From the NCBI RefSeq assembly GCF_000378245.1, contig NZ_KB899502.1, positions 62,001 to 126,000 of the forward strand: DNA of 64,000 bases, in the 5' to 3' direction. A program made the translations under genes and the position numbers. Under the pieces are notes generated by a model. That model did not search any database. It was not told where the DNA came from and worked only from the letters and a program-made list of their open reading frames with translations. Source of the DNA: Aromatoleum toluclasticum ATCC 700605. Lineage in GTDB: Bacteria; Pseudomonadota; Gammaproteobacteria; Burkholderiales; Rhodocyclaceae. Shown one piece after another: positions 1 to 8,627 of this stretch. How positions within the stretch are numbered: position 1 is the first letter of the stretch; each line of letters begins with the position of its first letter.

Positions 1-1799
1 ACGTTCGGGGTCTTGTCCTCGACGATGAACTTGCGCACTTCATCGACGACGTGCTTGAGCGTCGGGCCTTGGTGGTCGTTGAGGTAGACGGCGAGGTGGA
101 TGGTCTTGCAGCCGGCCGAGTTGAAGCCCAGCTCCGGGTTCGCGGCGCGGCTGCCGGTGCGCAGGGCGGCTTCGGTGCGCTGCAGGGCCGCCCAGCGCGG
201 GTTGGCCTCGTTGTTGCCGGCGGCGAAGAGCTTGGCGAGGCCGGCCACCGTGCTGACCGACTGGACGCCATCGACGCCGCGCATGCGGAAATCGAAGCGC
301 TCGACGGCGTTCATGACTTCCCAGTTGAGGCAGGCCTCGGTCAGGTTCTCGGTCTCGACATAGACGGACAGCACGTCCATGCCTATCGAGTAGCTGCTGA
401 TGATCTTCGCGTTGTCCTTGTTGTAGCGGGAGTCGGCGCGCAATTCGGGTACGCCGCTGCCGATGTCGCCGGTCTGCAAGTGGCGAGAGAAATAGGTGGC
501 CGTCCCGAGCAGCACGAGCATCACACCGAAGGTCGCGAGCGCCGGGCGCGGCTCCGACAGCGCCGACAGCTTCCACCATGCCGGGTGCTTGTCCTTGTTG
601 TCGACGGGCTGATGCAGCGCCATGCGTTCGAGGTGCAGGTGCGACAGGATGATGGGCATGAACATCTTGTTGGTCATGATCATCAGCGCGACGCCGAGGC
701 AGGCGGTGAGGCCCAGCTCATGCACGATGGGGATATCGATCACCATGATCACGAGGAAGCCCAGTGCGTTGGCGAGCAGGGCCATGATGCCGGGCACCGC
801 GAGCTTGCGGAAGGCGCCCTCGGCGGCCTCCATCGCCGTCTCGCCGGCGAGCACGTCCTGCTTCCAGGCATTGGTCATCTGCACCGCGTGGGAGACGCCG
901 ATCGAGAAGATCAGGAAGGGAACCAGCACCGACATCGGGTCGATGCCGTAGCCGATCAGCGGTAGCAGACCCAGCAGCCAGACGACGGGCAGTAGCGCGA
1001 CCGCGATGGCGAGCACGGTCAGCTTGAGCGAGCGCGAGTACATCCACAGCAGTAGCGAGGTGATCACGAAGGCAATCGCGAAGAAGGTCACGACGGTGCC
1101 GAGACCTTCCATGACGTCGCCCATCACCTTGGCGAAGCCGACGATCTGGATGTCGACCTTGTCGCTGCCGAACTGGGTGCGGATGGTCTCGAGTTTGCGG
1201 GCGACCTCGGCGTAGTCGAGTTTTGCGCCCGTGTCGGGGTTGACCTCCAGCAGGTCGGCCTGCACGAGAGCGGATTTCAGGTCGTTCGCGACGAGGCGGC
1301 CGACTTGTCCGGATTTGGCGACGTTGGCGCGGACCTGGCTGAGGCCCTGCTCGTCGGTCTCGAAGCGTGCCGGGATGACGACGTCGCCCGTGAAACCTTC
1401 TTCCGTGACCTCGACGTAGCGCACGTTCGGCGTGAAGATCGAGCGCACGCTGGCACGATTCACGCCCGGGGTGAAGAAGACTTCGTCGGTGACCTTGCGC
1501 AGGGTCGGCAGGAACTCCGCATTGTAAATGTCGCCTTCGCCCTTCCACTGCACGTTCACGAGGATGCGGTTGGCCCCTGAGAAAGTGGTCGAATGTTGGA
1601 GGAAGGCCGCCATGTACTCGTGCTTGAGGGGGATCAGCTTGTTGAAGCCGGGATCCAGCCGGGTGCTCAGGGCCGAATAGCCGAGGCCGAGCGTTACGAG
1701 CAGAAAGAAGGCTCCCAGCGGCTTGCGCCAGCGAATGAGCATGCGGGCAAGCACTGCGACCAGTGCGTCGGTTCTGGACAGGGCGTGGGGGGTGTTCAT
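1..1799 (-). CDS. RND/MMPL-family transporter (3' end cut by window)
   Basis: Starts at ATG 1799 on the minus strand and runs open for 599 codons to the left edge, so the C-terminus is missing. A first hydrophobic helix lies at about residues 28-46 (GAFFLLVTLGLGY), then a large periplasmic loop, then a cluster of helices at about 230-370 (VVTFFAIAFVITSLLLWMYS, VLVPFLIFSIGVSHAVQM, GFLVIMVIDIPIVHEL) and the next repeat begins near 425. This is the layout of an RND efflux/lipid transporter of the MMPL branch. Such proteins accompany DUF1302, DUF1329 and YCF48 proteins in steroid and other hydrophobic-compound degraders, and all of these are in the window. Likely moves substrate or intermediates across the envelope; direction unknown. 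Probably cotranscribed with the Cache-domain gene 76 nt upstream. Confidence 0.85.
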   Translation of the reverse strand, partial: MNTPHALSRTDALVAVLARMLIRWRKPLGAFFLLVTLGLGYSALSTRLDPGFNKLIPLKHEYMAAFLQHSTTFSGANRILVNVQWKGEGDIYNAEFLPTLRKVTDEVFFTPGVNRASVRSIFTPNVRYVEVTEEGFTGDVVIPARFETDEQGLSQVRANVAKSGQVGRLVANDLKSALVQADLLEVNPDTGAKLDYAEVARKLETIRTQFGSDKVDIQIVGFAKVMGDVMEGLGTVVTFFAIAFVITSLLLWMYSRSLKLTVLAIAVALLPVVWLLGLLPLIGYGIDPMSVLVPFLIFSIGVSHAVQMTNAWKQDVLAGETAMEAAEGAFRKLAVPGIMALLANALGFLVIMVIDIPIVHELGLTACLGVALMIMTNKMFMPIILSHLHLERMALHQPVDNKDKHPAWWKLSALSEPRPALATFGVMLVLLGTATYFSRHLQTGDIGSGVPELRADSRYNKDNAKIISSYSIGMDVLSVYVETENLTEACLNWEVMNAVERFDFRMRGVDGVQSVSTVAGLAKLFAAGNNEANPRWAALQRTEAALRTGSRAANPELGFNSAGCKTIHLAVYLNDHQGPTLKHVVDEVRKFIVEDKTPN

Positions 1800-1875
1800 C
1801 AGGCGACTCCGTGATTCTGGCGTGTGGCTGGGTAGCGATCTGAAGCGCGCTGCTGCGCAAAGACGTCCGGCGGTC

Positions 1876-2754
1876 TCACTGGACGGGTCCGGCGTAGGCG
1901 CCCGCGCCGACGAGGTACTTGCCGACGCGCACGATGTAGCTGTGCTTGTTTTCCACTTTCAGGTTGGCGGGGTTGCGCCAGGCATAGTGCACCTCACCCT
2001 CGCCCTTGCTCCTGGCCAACGCGATCATCTCGCGGATGAAGTACTTGCCCTTGGCGTCGACGAGTTCGCCCGCCTTGCGACCCACCTGACGCGGACTGCC
2101 GCCGTGCGCGTAGACCAGTTCGTCCTCCAGGCCCACCACGAACACGTACAGGTCGTCCTGGACGAAACCGCCGTTCAGGCTGTTGAAGCGCTCGAAGGCG
2201 TGGTCGCCGTGCACCTTCAGCTCGTGCACCGCGCGCCAGAGCATGGACTTGGCGAGCTCGATCGACGCGTTCGGGGCGTAGTAGCCGACGACCAGGATGC
2301 GGTCGCCGACGGTGCGATAGGTCGCGATCTTGGGTTCGGCACGGTTGCGCACAGGGTTGTACCAGCGGTACTCGACGGTTCCGGTCCTGGCGGTCTTGGC
2401 GCCGCCCAGCATCTCGCGGAAGAAGAAACGGCCGTCCGAATCCGTCATGTCGCGCACGTTGCGCCCGATCAGCGCGCTCGACGAGCCGCCGCTGGCGATC
2501 AGCTTGCCGTCCGTATCCAGGACGTAGACGTAGAGGTCGCCGTCCTGGAATGCACCCGCCTGGCTGAAGGTCGCCAGCGCCTGTTCGCCCTTGTCGCGCA
2601 GATGCTGCTCGGCGCGATCGAGCAGCGCCTGGGTGCGCGCGATGGCCGTTCGTTCCTGCTCGCCGCGCGGTGCGGCATTTTCCGCATGGAGCGACATGGT
2701 GTTAACTGCAATGCCCAGCACTGCGGCGAGTATGAGGGTTCTCAGCGGAGCCAT
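1876..2754 (-). CDS. Exported protein with two Cache-type sensor domains
   Basis: 292 residues. I chose ATG 2754 because a GGGAGGA Shine-Dalgarno precedes it; an ATG 18 nt upstream has none. The N-terminus (LRTLILAAVLGIAVNTMSLHA) is a signal peptide. Two similar halves follow, each with the single-Cache signature: DLYVYVLDTDGKLIASGG...GRNVRDMTDSDGRFFFREML and DLYVFVVGLEDELVYAHGGS...GRKAGELVDAKGKYFIREMI. No kinase, methyl-accepting or cyclase domain is attached, so it is a stand-alone periplasmic binding/sensing protein. It precedes the RND transporter in the same direction and shares a divergent promoter region with the 3alpha-HSD gene, so a ligand-binding partner for transport is plausible. 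Function beyond this is unknown. Confidence 0.75.
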   Translation of the reverse strand: MAPLRTLILAAVLGIAVNTMSLHAENAAPRGEQERTAIARTQALLDRAEQHLRDKGEQALATFSQAGAFQDGDLYVYVLDTDGKLIASGGSSSALIGRNVRDMTDSDGRFFFREMLGGAKTARTGTVEYRWYNPVRNRAEPKIATYRTVGDRILVVGYYAPNASIELAKSMLWRAVHELKVHGDHAFERFNSLNGGFVQDDLYVFVVGLEDELVYAHGGSPRQVGRKAGELVDAKGKYFIREMIALARSKGEGEVHYAWRNPANLKVENKHSYIVRVGKYLVGAGAYAGPVQ

Positions 2755-2820
2755 GTCGCGACGTCCTCCCAAAGAAGATTGCGGCGAGGCTCATTGTAGG
2801 GCGGTCCGCGAGAGCTTTCT

Positions 2821-2838
2821 TAGTCCGGCCGGACGATG
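2821..2838 (+). promoter_or_regulatory. GTCC-N4-GGAC palindrome, site 1
   Basis: TAGTCCGGCCGGACGATG, the most symmetric copy of the recurrent motif, lies between the divergent Cache/RND operon (start 2754) and the 3alpha-HSD gene. Its centre is about 83 nt before the 2913 start codon and about 75 nt before the 2754 start, so it could serve both directions. Confidence 0.65.
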
Positions 2839-2912
2839 TCCGACAGTGGACCGAAACCCGATACTCGGCCAAAGGGCGATTTTGGGCGTCGCCTCCATTC
2901 GAGGAGATTTGC

Positions 2913-3680
2913 ATGACTGTAACCGTCGTTACCGGCTCGGCATCAGGGATCGGAGCCGCTGTCGCCAGGCAACTGCAGCAGGCGGGGCACCGCGTGATCG
3001 GCATTGATCGGCGCGATGCGGACATCGTGGCCGATCTCTCCACCGCCGAGGGGCGGCAGGCGGCGGTTGCTGCTGCAATCGAGGCCTGCGACGGTGTGCT
3101 CGATGGTCTGGTGTGCTGTGCCGGCCTGGGGCCGACCGCGAGCTCCTGCGGGCTGATCGTCTCGGTCAATTATTTCGGCATGAGCGAGCTGGTCGATGGC
3201 CTGGCCGATGCCCTCGCGCATGGTAGTAAGCCGGCTGTGCTGCTGATCGGCTCGGTGGCTTCGGCGCACCCCGGCATCGAGAAGCTCCCGATGGTCGAGC
3301 TGATGCTCGCGCGCGACGAGGCGGCGGCGAAGGCGCAGGCCGACGCGATGGGCAATCCGCAGGCCGCGTATGCCGGTTCGAAGTATGCGATCACCGTGTT
3401 TGCGCGCCGCAAGGCGGTCGAGTGGGGCCGCCGCGGCATTCGGTTGAATGTGGTTGCGCCCGGCGCCGTCGAGACGCCGCTGCTGCAGGCTTCGCTGTCG
3501 GATCCGCGCTATGGCGAGGCCATCCGCAATTTCGTCTCGCCGCTGGGCCGCAACGGCAGCCCCGACGAGATCGCCAGAGTCGTTGGCTTCATGCAGTCGG
3601 AGCAGGCCAGTTTCGTGCACGGCACGGTGGTCTTCGTCGACGGTGGTATGGATGCGCTTACCCGTCCGGAGCGCTTCTGA
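2913..3680 (+). CDS. hsdA: 3alpha-hydroxysteroid dehydrogenase/carbonyl reductase (SDR)
   Basis: 255 residues. Classical short-chain dehydrogenase: TGSASGIG cofactor loop near residue 6, and Tyr153-x3-Lys157 (YAGSK). Unusually close to the C. testosteroni 3alpha-HSD/CR over its length, as remembered: GIDRRDADIVADLSTAEGR, DGLVCCAGLGP, VSVNYFG, SVASAHPG, NVVAPGAVETPLLQASLSDP and FVDGGMDA all have direct counterparts. That enzyme interconverts 3alpha-hydroxy and 3-keto groups on steroids with NAD(P), a first step of ring-A activation, and also reduces xenobiotic carbonyls. RBS GAGGAG is at about -10. The upstream palindrome links it to the other steroid genes. A TetR gene follows 47 nt downstream. 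Confidence 0.9.
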   Translation: MTVTVVTGSASGIGAAVARQLQQAGHRVIGIDRRDADIVADLSTAEGRQAAVAAAIEACDGVLDGLVCCAGLGPTASSCGLIVSVNYFGMSELVDGLADALAHGSKPAVLLIGSVASAHPGIEKLPMVELMLARDEAAAKAQADAMGNPQAAYAGSKYAITVFARRKAVEWGRRGIRLNVVAPGAVETPLLQASLSDPRYGEAIRNFVSPLGRNGSPDEIARVVGFMQSEQASFVHGTVVFVDGGMDALTRPERF

Positions 3681-3727
3681 ACGCCGCCCCGGGCGATGGC
3701 GACGCAGCGGCGCAAGCGGCGGAAAGC

Positions 3728-4366
3728 GTGAAGTCCGAAGTGCATACCGCTCTGCCCCAGCGGGAGGGGGGCGATGCGCCGGGAAGCGGGCCGGAGGCCC
3801 GCCGCCGGCAGATCCTTGATGCGGCGGAGGAATGTTTCCGCGACAAGGGGTTCCACGGCGCGAGCATCGCGGACATCTCCGCGGTGGCGGGCGTCAGCGC
3901 CGGTCACATCTACTACTACTTCAAGAATAAAGAAGAGATCATCACCGCGATCGCGGAGGCGGAACTCGACGCCCTGCTCGGAATACACGACGCGGTGCGC
4001 GTCGAACACAACGTCGTGGACGCGATCGTCGCGCGATCGGGCGACATCGCGCTCCAGTACGCCGATCCGGAGAACTCGCGGTTGCGTCTGGAAATTCTCG
4101 CGGAGAGCGCACGCAATCCCTGCATTTCCGCGCGCGTGCATGCGCTCGACCGACGTGCGCGCGAAAGCGCTTACCAGAGTCTACGTCTGGTCAACACCGG
4201 GTTGGCGGGCGCGGCCCTGGAGGCGCGGATGGCCGCGCAGTATGAACTGATCAGCGCGATCCTTTTCGGAATCACCGCCCGCGCCGTGCGGGGCATCGAG
4301 GTAGATCACGCACTCCTGAAGCGGGGAGTGATGGACGCGGTCCGTCACGTGCTCGAGCACAACTGA
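3728..4366 (+). CDS. TetR/AcrR-family transcriptional regulator
   Basis: About 212 residues from GTG 3728; this start is a best guess, as no ATG lies near in frame. The N-terminal DNA-binding domain is clear: [19 protein letters not shown], then [20 protein letters not shown] with FKNKEEII, the standard TetR helix-turn-helix. The C-terminal ligand domain is typical in length and not diagnostic. It lies directly behind hsdA and is likely cotranscribed with it. It may repress hsdA or sense a steroid, but no operator can be tied to it. Its last codons overlap the end of a convergent folE2 remnant. Confidence 0.85.
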   Translation: MKSEVHTALPQREGGDAPGSGPEARRRQILDAAEECFRDKGFHGASIADISAVAGVSAGHIYYYFKNKEEIITAIAEAELDALLGIHDAVRVEHNVVDAIVARSGDIALQYADPENSRLRLEILAESARNPCISARVHALDRRARESAYQSLRLVNTGLAGAALEARMAAQYELISAILFGITARAVRGIEVDHALLKRGVMDAVRHVLEHN

Positions 4367-4545
4367 CCTCGGGCCGTGCGCTCGATCATCTCGCCGAAGC
4401 GCGACATGTGCGTGCCCTTGAAGTGCTGCGGCAGATCCACCTGCATGTCGAAGACCGCTACGGAGCCCTGCGAGTGGCCGCTGCGGTCGCGCACCCGCCA
4501 CGCGTCGTGTGCGGACTGGACGTCGGGGATGTCGTTGAGTTTCAT
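4345..4545 (-). pseudogene. Remnant of folE2 (GTP cyclohydrolase type IB)
   Basis: A 66-codon frame from ATG 4545 (a further upstream ATG is at 4575) reads [31 protein letters not shown] and [18 protein letters not shown]. This is the N-terminal part of the FolE2 family (DVQ..., [25 protein letters not shown]). About 15 residues between DVQSA and VRDRSG appear deleted, and the frame stops after roughly a quarter of the family length of about 260 residues, losing the zinc and catalytic parts. It ends inside the 3' end of the TetR gene on the other strand. Most likely a decaying fragment left by a rearrangement; a short functional peptide is unlikely. Confidence 0.65.
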
Positions 4546-4599
4546 CGCGTCGTTCGGGTGAGGGCTCGATCGCATCGTCCGCTGCCGCGCCGATCACAT

Positions 4600-4617
4600 C
4601 ATCGTCCATTCAGACGG
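4600..4617 (-). promoter_or_regulatory. GTCC-N4-GGAC palindrome, site 2 (degenerate)
   Basis: Reads CCGTCTGAATGGACGATG on the minus strand: full right half, weaker left half. It lies 34-64 nt upstream of the possible folE2-remnant starts and about 205 nt upstream of the acyl-CoA synthetase, next to site 3. Confidence 0.4.
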
Positions 4618-4662
4618 TGGAGCCGGTACCCCGTATGGATGGTTCGCCGTCATCACGCGCAT

Positions 4663-4680
4663 TAGTCTCAACGGACGATG
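4663..4680 (+). promoter_or_regulatory. GTCC-N4-GGAC palindrome, site 3
   Basis: TAGTCTCAACGGACGATG. All 18 bases are identical to site 6 before the extradiol dioxygenase operon 23 kb away. Centre is about 143 nt upstream of the acyl-CoA synthetase start at 4815. Confidence 0.65.
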
Positions 4681-4814
4681 TTCCGCTCCCCCCTCCGGGT
4701 AAATGATTGGTCCCGTCAAGAGTGCCGGCGCTTCTCGTTGCCGGCCCTCCTACCCTCCCATGTGACATTGCTGCGCGTGAGGGGCGAGAGAGCAGAAATA
4801 ACGGAGACAAATGC

Positions 4815-6683
4815 ATGGATAACGGCATCGCGGCCCGCAACGCATCGCAGCCTTCGGTGGACATCGTCTCGCGGGATGAGACGCAGGCAAAGCTTGATCG
4901 GCGCGCCCAGAGCAGTGCGCTGATAAAGCCACGCGATCTGTATACGATCGCCGACCGCGTCGAGGCGCAGGCCGCGGTTCAGGGGCGACGGACCTTCCTC
5001 ATTTACGGCGATACCCGCTACAGCTATGCCGAGGTCGATGCACGCGCCAACCAGTTTGCGCACGCTATGCGTGCACGCGGTTTGGGACCGGGAGACGTCT
5101 GCGCGATGGCGATCGAGAATCGCCCCGAGTTCTTCTTCGCGTGGTTCGGCCTGGCGAAGCTCGGCGCCGTTGCCGCCTTCATCAACACGCAGGTAAGCGG
5201 GCGCCCGCTCTTCCATGCCATCGAGACGACCGGCGCGAAGGCGGTGCTGATCGGTGAGGAGTGTCTGCCGAATTTCGCCGCTACGGAGAGCCTCCCGGCA
5301 GCGATGCAGTGGCTGCTGCCCGATGCGGAAAAGCCGGCACCCGCGAGCATGCGTCGGGCTGGCGACACTGATTTCGAGGAGGAGGTCGAGCGCGCGTCGC
5401 GCGACTCCTTTCCGCGCGAACCGCGTGCGCCGATCACTGCGGAGACGCCGGCCCTGTTGATTTTCACGTCCGGCACCACCGGGCTGCCGAAGGCCGCGCG
5501 CTACAGCCACATGCGCTGGATGTCGTCGGGTGACGTCATGGTCGACACCGTCGACGCCGGCCCGAATGACGTCTTCTACTGCTTCCTGCCGCTCTACCAC
5601 GGTGCCGCGGCAACCTCGGTGACGTCCACCGCGTTGAAGGCGGGTGCGAGCATCGTCGTGCGCCGGAAGTTCAGCACCCGCGAGTTCTGGAGCGACGTGC
5701 GCCGCTATGGCGTTACCGTGTGCCAGTACATCGGCGAGATCTGCCGCTATCTGCTCAACCTGCCTTCCACAGAGCGCGACTGCGAGCACAGCCTGCGCTG
5801 CATGATGGGGGCGGGCCTGACGCCCGAATCCTGGCAGCGCTGGGTCGAGCGCTTCGGGCCGATCCAGATCTTCGAGGGCTGGGGATCGACGGAGGCGAAC
5901 GCCAACCTCATCAACGTCGACAACCGCATCGGCTCCTGCGGTCGGGTGCCGTACTGGGAGAAAACGAACTTCCGTCTCGTGCGCTACGACCTCGAAAGCA
6001 GCGAACACGTGCGCGATGCGCGCGGCTTCTACCTGTTGTGCCAGCCCGGCGAGGTCGGGGAGGGCATCGGCTACATCGTCGACCATCCCGAAATCGGGGG
6101 CGGGCGCTTCGAAGGCTATACCTCGGCGGATGCCACGGAAAGGAAGGTACTGCGCAACGTCTTCGTCGAGGGCGACGCGTACTGGAGTTCGGGCGATCTG
6201 CTGCGCTACGACGACGACGGCTATTTCTACTTCGTCGACCGCATCGGCGACACCTTCCGCTGGAAAAGCGAAAACGTGTCGACCATGGAAGTGGCCGACG
6301 CGCTGTCGGACTATCCCGGGGCCGAGCTCATCAACATCTACGGCGTGAAGGTGCCTGAACACGAGGGTCGCGCGGGGATGGCGGCGGTCGTGATGCAGGA
6401 AGGGCATCGCTTCGACCCCGACGCCTTCTATGCGCTGACCGAGGCGCGCCTGCCCCGTTATGCGGCCCCGCTCTTCGTACGTGTGTCGCGGGCGGCCGAC
6501 CTTACGACGACCTTCAAGCTGCGCAAGGTTGACCTGCAGCGGCAGGGCTACGACCCCACGGCATTCGACGATCCGCTCTACATCCGCAGCGACGCCGAAT
6601 GCACGTATCTGCCGTATTCCCCCGACGCTTTGGCGGAAGCCGGACTGCCCGAATTCCGGGACGCAAGCGCCCCGGCGACATAG
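4815..6683 (+). CDS. FATP/VLACS-type acyl-CoA synthetase
   Basis: 622 residues from ATG 4815, with a GGAG about 9 nt upstream. Class I adenylate-forming enzyme activating a carboxylic acid to its CoA thioester via an acyl-AMP. The P-loop-like motif IFTSGTTGLPKAAR starts near residue 217; QYIGEICRYLLN and FEGWGSTEANANL are the motifs that separate the fatty-acid-transport-protein/very-long-chain branch from ordinary FadD. The C-terminal lid has YWSSGDLLRYDDDGYFYFVD and DTFRWKSENVST. Members of this branch act on bulky acids, including bile acids and sterol side chains, so a steroid side-chain acid is a reasonable substrate here; this is inference. The stop codon TAG forms the first three bases of a regulatory palindrome (site 4). 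Confidence 0.85.
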   Translation: MDNGIAARNASQPSVDIVSRDETQAKLDRRAQSSALIKPRDLYTIADRVEAQAAVQGRRTFLIYGDTRYSYAEVDARANQFAHAMRARGLGPGDVCAMAIENRPEFFFAWFGLAKLGAVAAFINTQVSGRPLFHAIETTGAKAVLIGEECLPNFAATESLPAAMQWLLPDAEKPAPASMRRAGDTDFEEEVERASRDSFPREPRAPITAETPALLIFTSGTTGLPKAARYSHMRWMSSGDVMVDTVDAGPNDVFYCFLPLYHGAAATSVTSTALKAGASIVVRRKFSTREFWSDVRRYGVTVCQYIGEICRYLLNLPSTERDCEHSLRCMMGAGLTPESWQRWVERFGPIQIFEGWGSTEANANLINVDNRIGSCGRVPYWEKTNFRLVRYDLESSEHVRDARGFYLLCQPGEVGEGIGYIVDHPEIGGGRFEGYTSADATERKVLRNVFVEGDAYWSSGDLLRYDDDGYFYFVDRIGDTFRWKSENVSTMEVADALSDYPGAELINIYGVKVPEHEGRAGMAAVVMQEGHRFDPDAFYALTEARLPRYAAPLFVRVSRAADLTTTFKLRKVDLQRQGYDPTAFDDPLYIRSDAECTYLPYSPDALAEAGLPEFRDASAPAT

Positions 6684-6698
6684 TCCGTTTGGACGATG
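6681..6698 (+). promoter_or_regulatory. GTCC-N4-GGAC palindrome, site 4
   Basis: TAGTCCGTTTGGACGATG, the consensus form. It overlaps the TAG stop codon of the acyl-CoA synthetase and lies about 135 nt upstream of the small ORF at 6824. Confidence 0.65.
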
Positions 6699-6823
6699 TG
6701 CGCCGCCTCCGGCGGGCGCACTTTGTGTCATGCATCGGACCGGCGCCGGTTCCCGATAACGGGACCGGCGGATCGGGATCGGTCAGTAAAGAGGCCCGTC
6801 AGAGGCCCGACTGGAGAGAGACA

Positions 6824-7003
6824 ATGACTATCAAGCTGCTCGTGCTCGGCGCCTTGTGCGCCTTCCTCGGTTCCCAGTGGTTCAAGGGGAGCGTCTCCGA
6901 AGGCAGCGTTGCGTCCTGCGCAGCGTCCGTTCACAACTGCCACGGAACCGTCCTGGGACGGGCTTCGCCAGACCAGTTTTTCGCCGCACTGACGATGCGC
7001 TAG
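6824..7003 (+). CDS. Small exported/membrane-anchored peptide, unknown
   Basis: 59 codons from ATG 6824, preceded by GGAGAGAG at ideal spacing. The N-terminus (TIKLLVLGALCAFLGSQWF) is a hydrophobic helix or signal sequence, followed by a short polar tail with three cysteines. I do not recognise a family. Support for reality: a good ribosome site, a consensus regulatory palindrome (site 4) upstream and a strong hairpin right after the stop codon, so it could be its own transcription unit within the steroid regulon. Confidence 0.5.
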   Translation: MTIKLLVLGALCAFLGSQWFKGSVSEGSVASCAASVHNCHGTVLGRASPDQFFAALTMR

Positions 7004-7020
7004 CCGCGCCTGCCTGCCTC

Positions 7021-7047
7021 CGCGCCGGCCGTCCAAGGGCCGGCGCG
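7021..7047. terminator. GC-rich hairpin between convergent genes
   Basis: Perfect 10-bp stem CGCGCCGGCC / GGCCGGCGCG with a 7-nt loop, lying between the small ORF (ends 7003) and the convergent sulfatase gene (ends 7059). There is no T tract on either side, so it could act in both directions but weakly; function inferred from position. Confidence 0.55.
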
Positions 7048-7058
7048 CAGACGGCGCC

Positions 7059-8627
7059 TCAGTTCGTCCGGATACCCAGCGTACCGCCCTTCTGCCGCGG
7101 CGGGCATTCCTTGAGCGAGCGCATGTGCGCGCCGATCAGGTCATAGACCTGCCCGCCCCACGCTACGCCCATGCGCATCGACAGCTCGTCGGCCTTGTGG
7201 CCGTCGTGACGCTCGAAGGGGTCCATGCGCAGGTTGAAGGTCAGCGCGCTCGGCTGCAGGTGGTCGAAGAAGCCCTCGCGGGTTTTCAGGTGCGATTTCC
7301 ACGGGCCGATCCGCACGGCCGTCAGCTCGCTTTCGTTGTAGTAGATCACCGAGTTCCGCGCGGAGGGCCCCTTGCCCTGCCAGTGCGCGAGGTTGTCGAC
7401 GCCGTCTATGCAGACATGGTCGCTGTTGCGCAGGCGTTCGGCGACGTTCCGCTGTCCGGCCGCCGCCGCGAGGGTCGTGAACAGATCCTCGTGCGTCTGG
7501 ATGCCGTTCGATACGGATCCGGCGGGGATCGCCGCCGGCCAGCGCACGAGCATCGGCACGCGTACGCCGCCCTCCCAGGTTGTCGCCTTTTGGCCACGGA
7601 AGGGCGTCGTGCCGCCGTCCGGCCACCATGAGGTCATCGCACCGTTGTCGGACGTGTAGATCACGATGGTGTTGTCGGCGATCTTCAGCTTGTCGAGCAG
7701 TGCGAGCAGCTGGCCGACGTGGCCGTCGTGCTCCATCAGGCCGCTACCGAAGATGTCGAACTCGGAGGAGATGTCCTTGGCGAGCCCCTTCGAGGCTTCC
7801 TTGAGATGGGTGTAGATATGCATCCGCGCCGGGTTGAACCACGCGAAGAAGGGCTGGCCCGCGTCGACGGAGTTGCGGATGAAGCGCTCGGTGCGCTCGA
7901 TGAACTCCTCGTCCACCGTCTCCATGCGCTTCATCGTGAGGGGGCCGGTATCCTTGCAGCGCTGTTTGCCCCAGGGGCCGAAGCGCGCGTCCTTGTCGCC
8001 CTCGTCGCGGTCGGCGGCCACGCAGTCGAGGACGCCGCGCGGGCGGTAGCGCTGGTTGAAGCCCGGGTCCTTGGACCACATCGCCAGCTCCGGCTCCGAT
8101 TCGGTGTTCAGGTGGTACAGGTTGCCGAAGAATTCGTCGAAGCCATGCACCGTCGGCAGGTGCTCGTTGCGGTCGCCGAGGTGGTTCTTGCCGAACTGGC
8201 CGGTCCGGTAGCCTGCGGCCTTCAGGACCTCGGCCAGCGTCGGGTCGCGCGCGTCGAGTCCCACCGGCGAGCCGGGCAGGCCGACGGTGGTGAGGCCGGT
8301 GCGGATCGGCAACTGGCCGGTGATGAAGGCGGCGCGGCCGGCCGTGGAACTCGGGTGCGCGTAGTGGTCGGTGAACAGGATCCCCTCGCGGCCGATGCGG
8401 TCGATGTTGGGCGTGGGTACCATCATGCCGTGCGTATACAGGCCGATGTTGGCGTAGCCGACGTCGTCGCTCATGATCACGAGGATGTTGGGCGGCTTGT
8501 TCGGGGCCTGTGCCTCGGCCTGGGCGGGCAGGGCGCCCGCGAGCGCCGCCGCGATCAATGTCGCGAGCAGGTGGCGGTGTGGCGTGCGCGTTCGCCCTGC
8601 TGCTCGTGTGGGACGCAAGTTCATCAT
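7059..8627 (-). CDS. Exported serine-type sulfatase
   Basis: 522 residues. Signal peptide near residues 19-41 (LLATLIAAALAGALPAQAEA). Sulfatase fold: NILVIMSDDVGYANIG with the metal-binding Asp54-Asp55, then Ser94-Thr-Ala-Gly-Arg98 in the place of the C/S-x-P/A-x-R signature, then AAFITGQLPIRTG; GKNHLGD and YTSDNGAMTSWW supply further active-site positions. The residue converted to formylglycine is therefore Ser, not Cys, which needs a radical-SAM maturase; that gene lies directly upstream, overlapping by 4 nt (ATGA). It hydrolyses sulfate esters in the periplasm. The substrate is not readable; a steroid sulfate is an attractive guess given the locus. RBS GAGGAG precedes the start. Confidence 0.9.
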   Translation of the reverse strand: MMNLRPTRAAGRTRTPHRHLLATLIAAALAGALPAQAEAQAPNKPPNILVIMSDDVGYANIGLYTHGMMVPTPNIDRIGREGILFTDHYAHPSSTAGRAAFITGQLPIRTGLTTVGLPGSPVGLDARDPTLAEVLKAAGYRTGQFGKNHLGDRNEHLPTVHGFDEFFGNLYHLNTESEPELAMWSKDPGFNQRYRPRGVLDCVAADRDEGDKDARFGPWGKQRCKDTGPLTMKRMETVDEEFIERTERFIRNSVDAGQPFFAWFNPARMHIYTHLKEASKGLAKDISSEFDIFGSGLMEHDGHVGQLLALLDKLKIADNTIVIYTSDNGAMTSWWPDGGTTPFRGQKATTWEGGVRVPMLVRWPAAIPAGSVSNGIQTHEDLFTTLAAAAGQRNVAERLRNSDHVCIDGVDNLAHWQGKGPSARNSVIYYNESELTAVRIGPWKSHLKTREGFFDHLQPSALTFNLRMDPFERHDGHKADELSMRMGVAWGGQVYDLIGAHMRSLKECPPRQKGGTLGIRTN

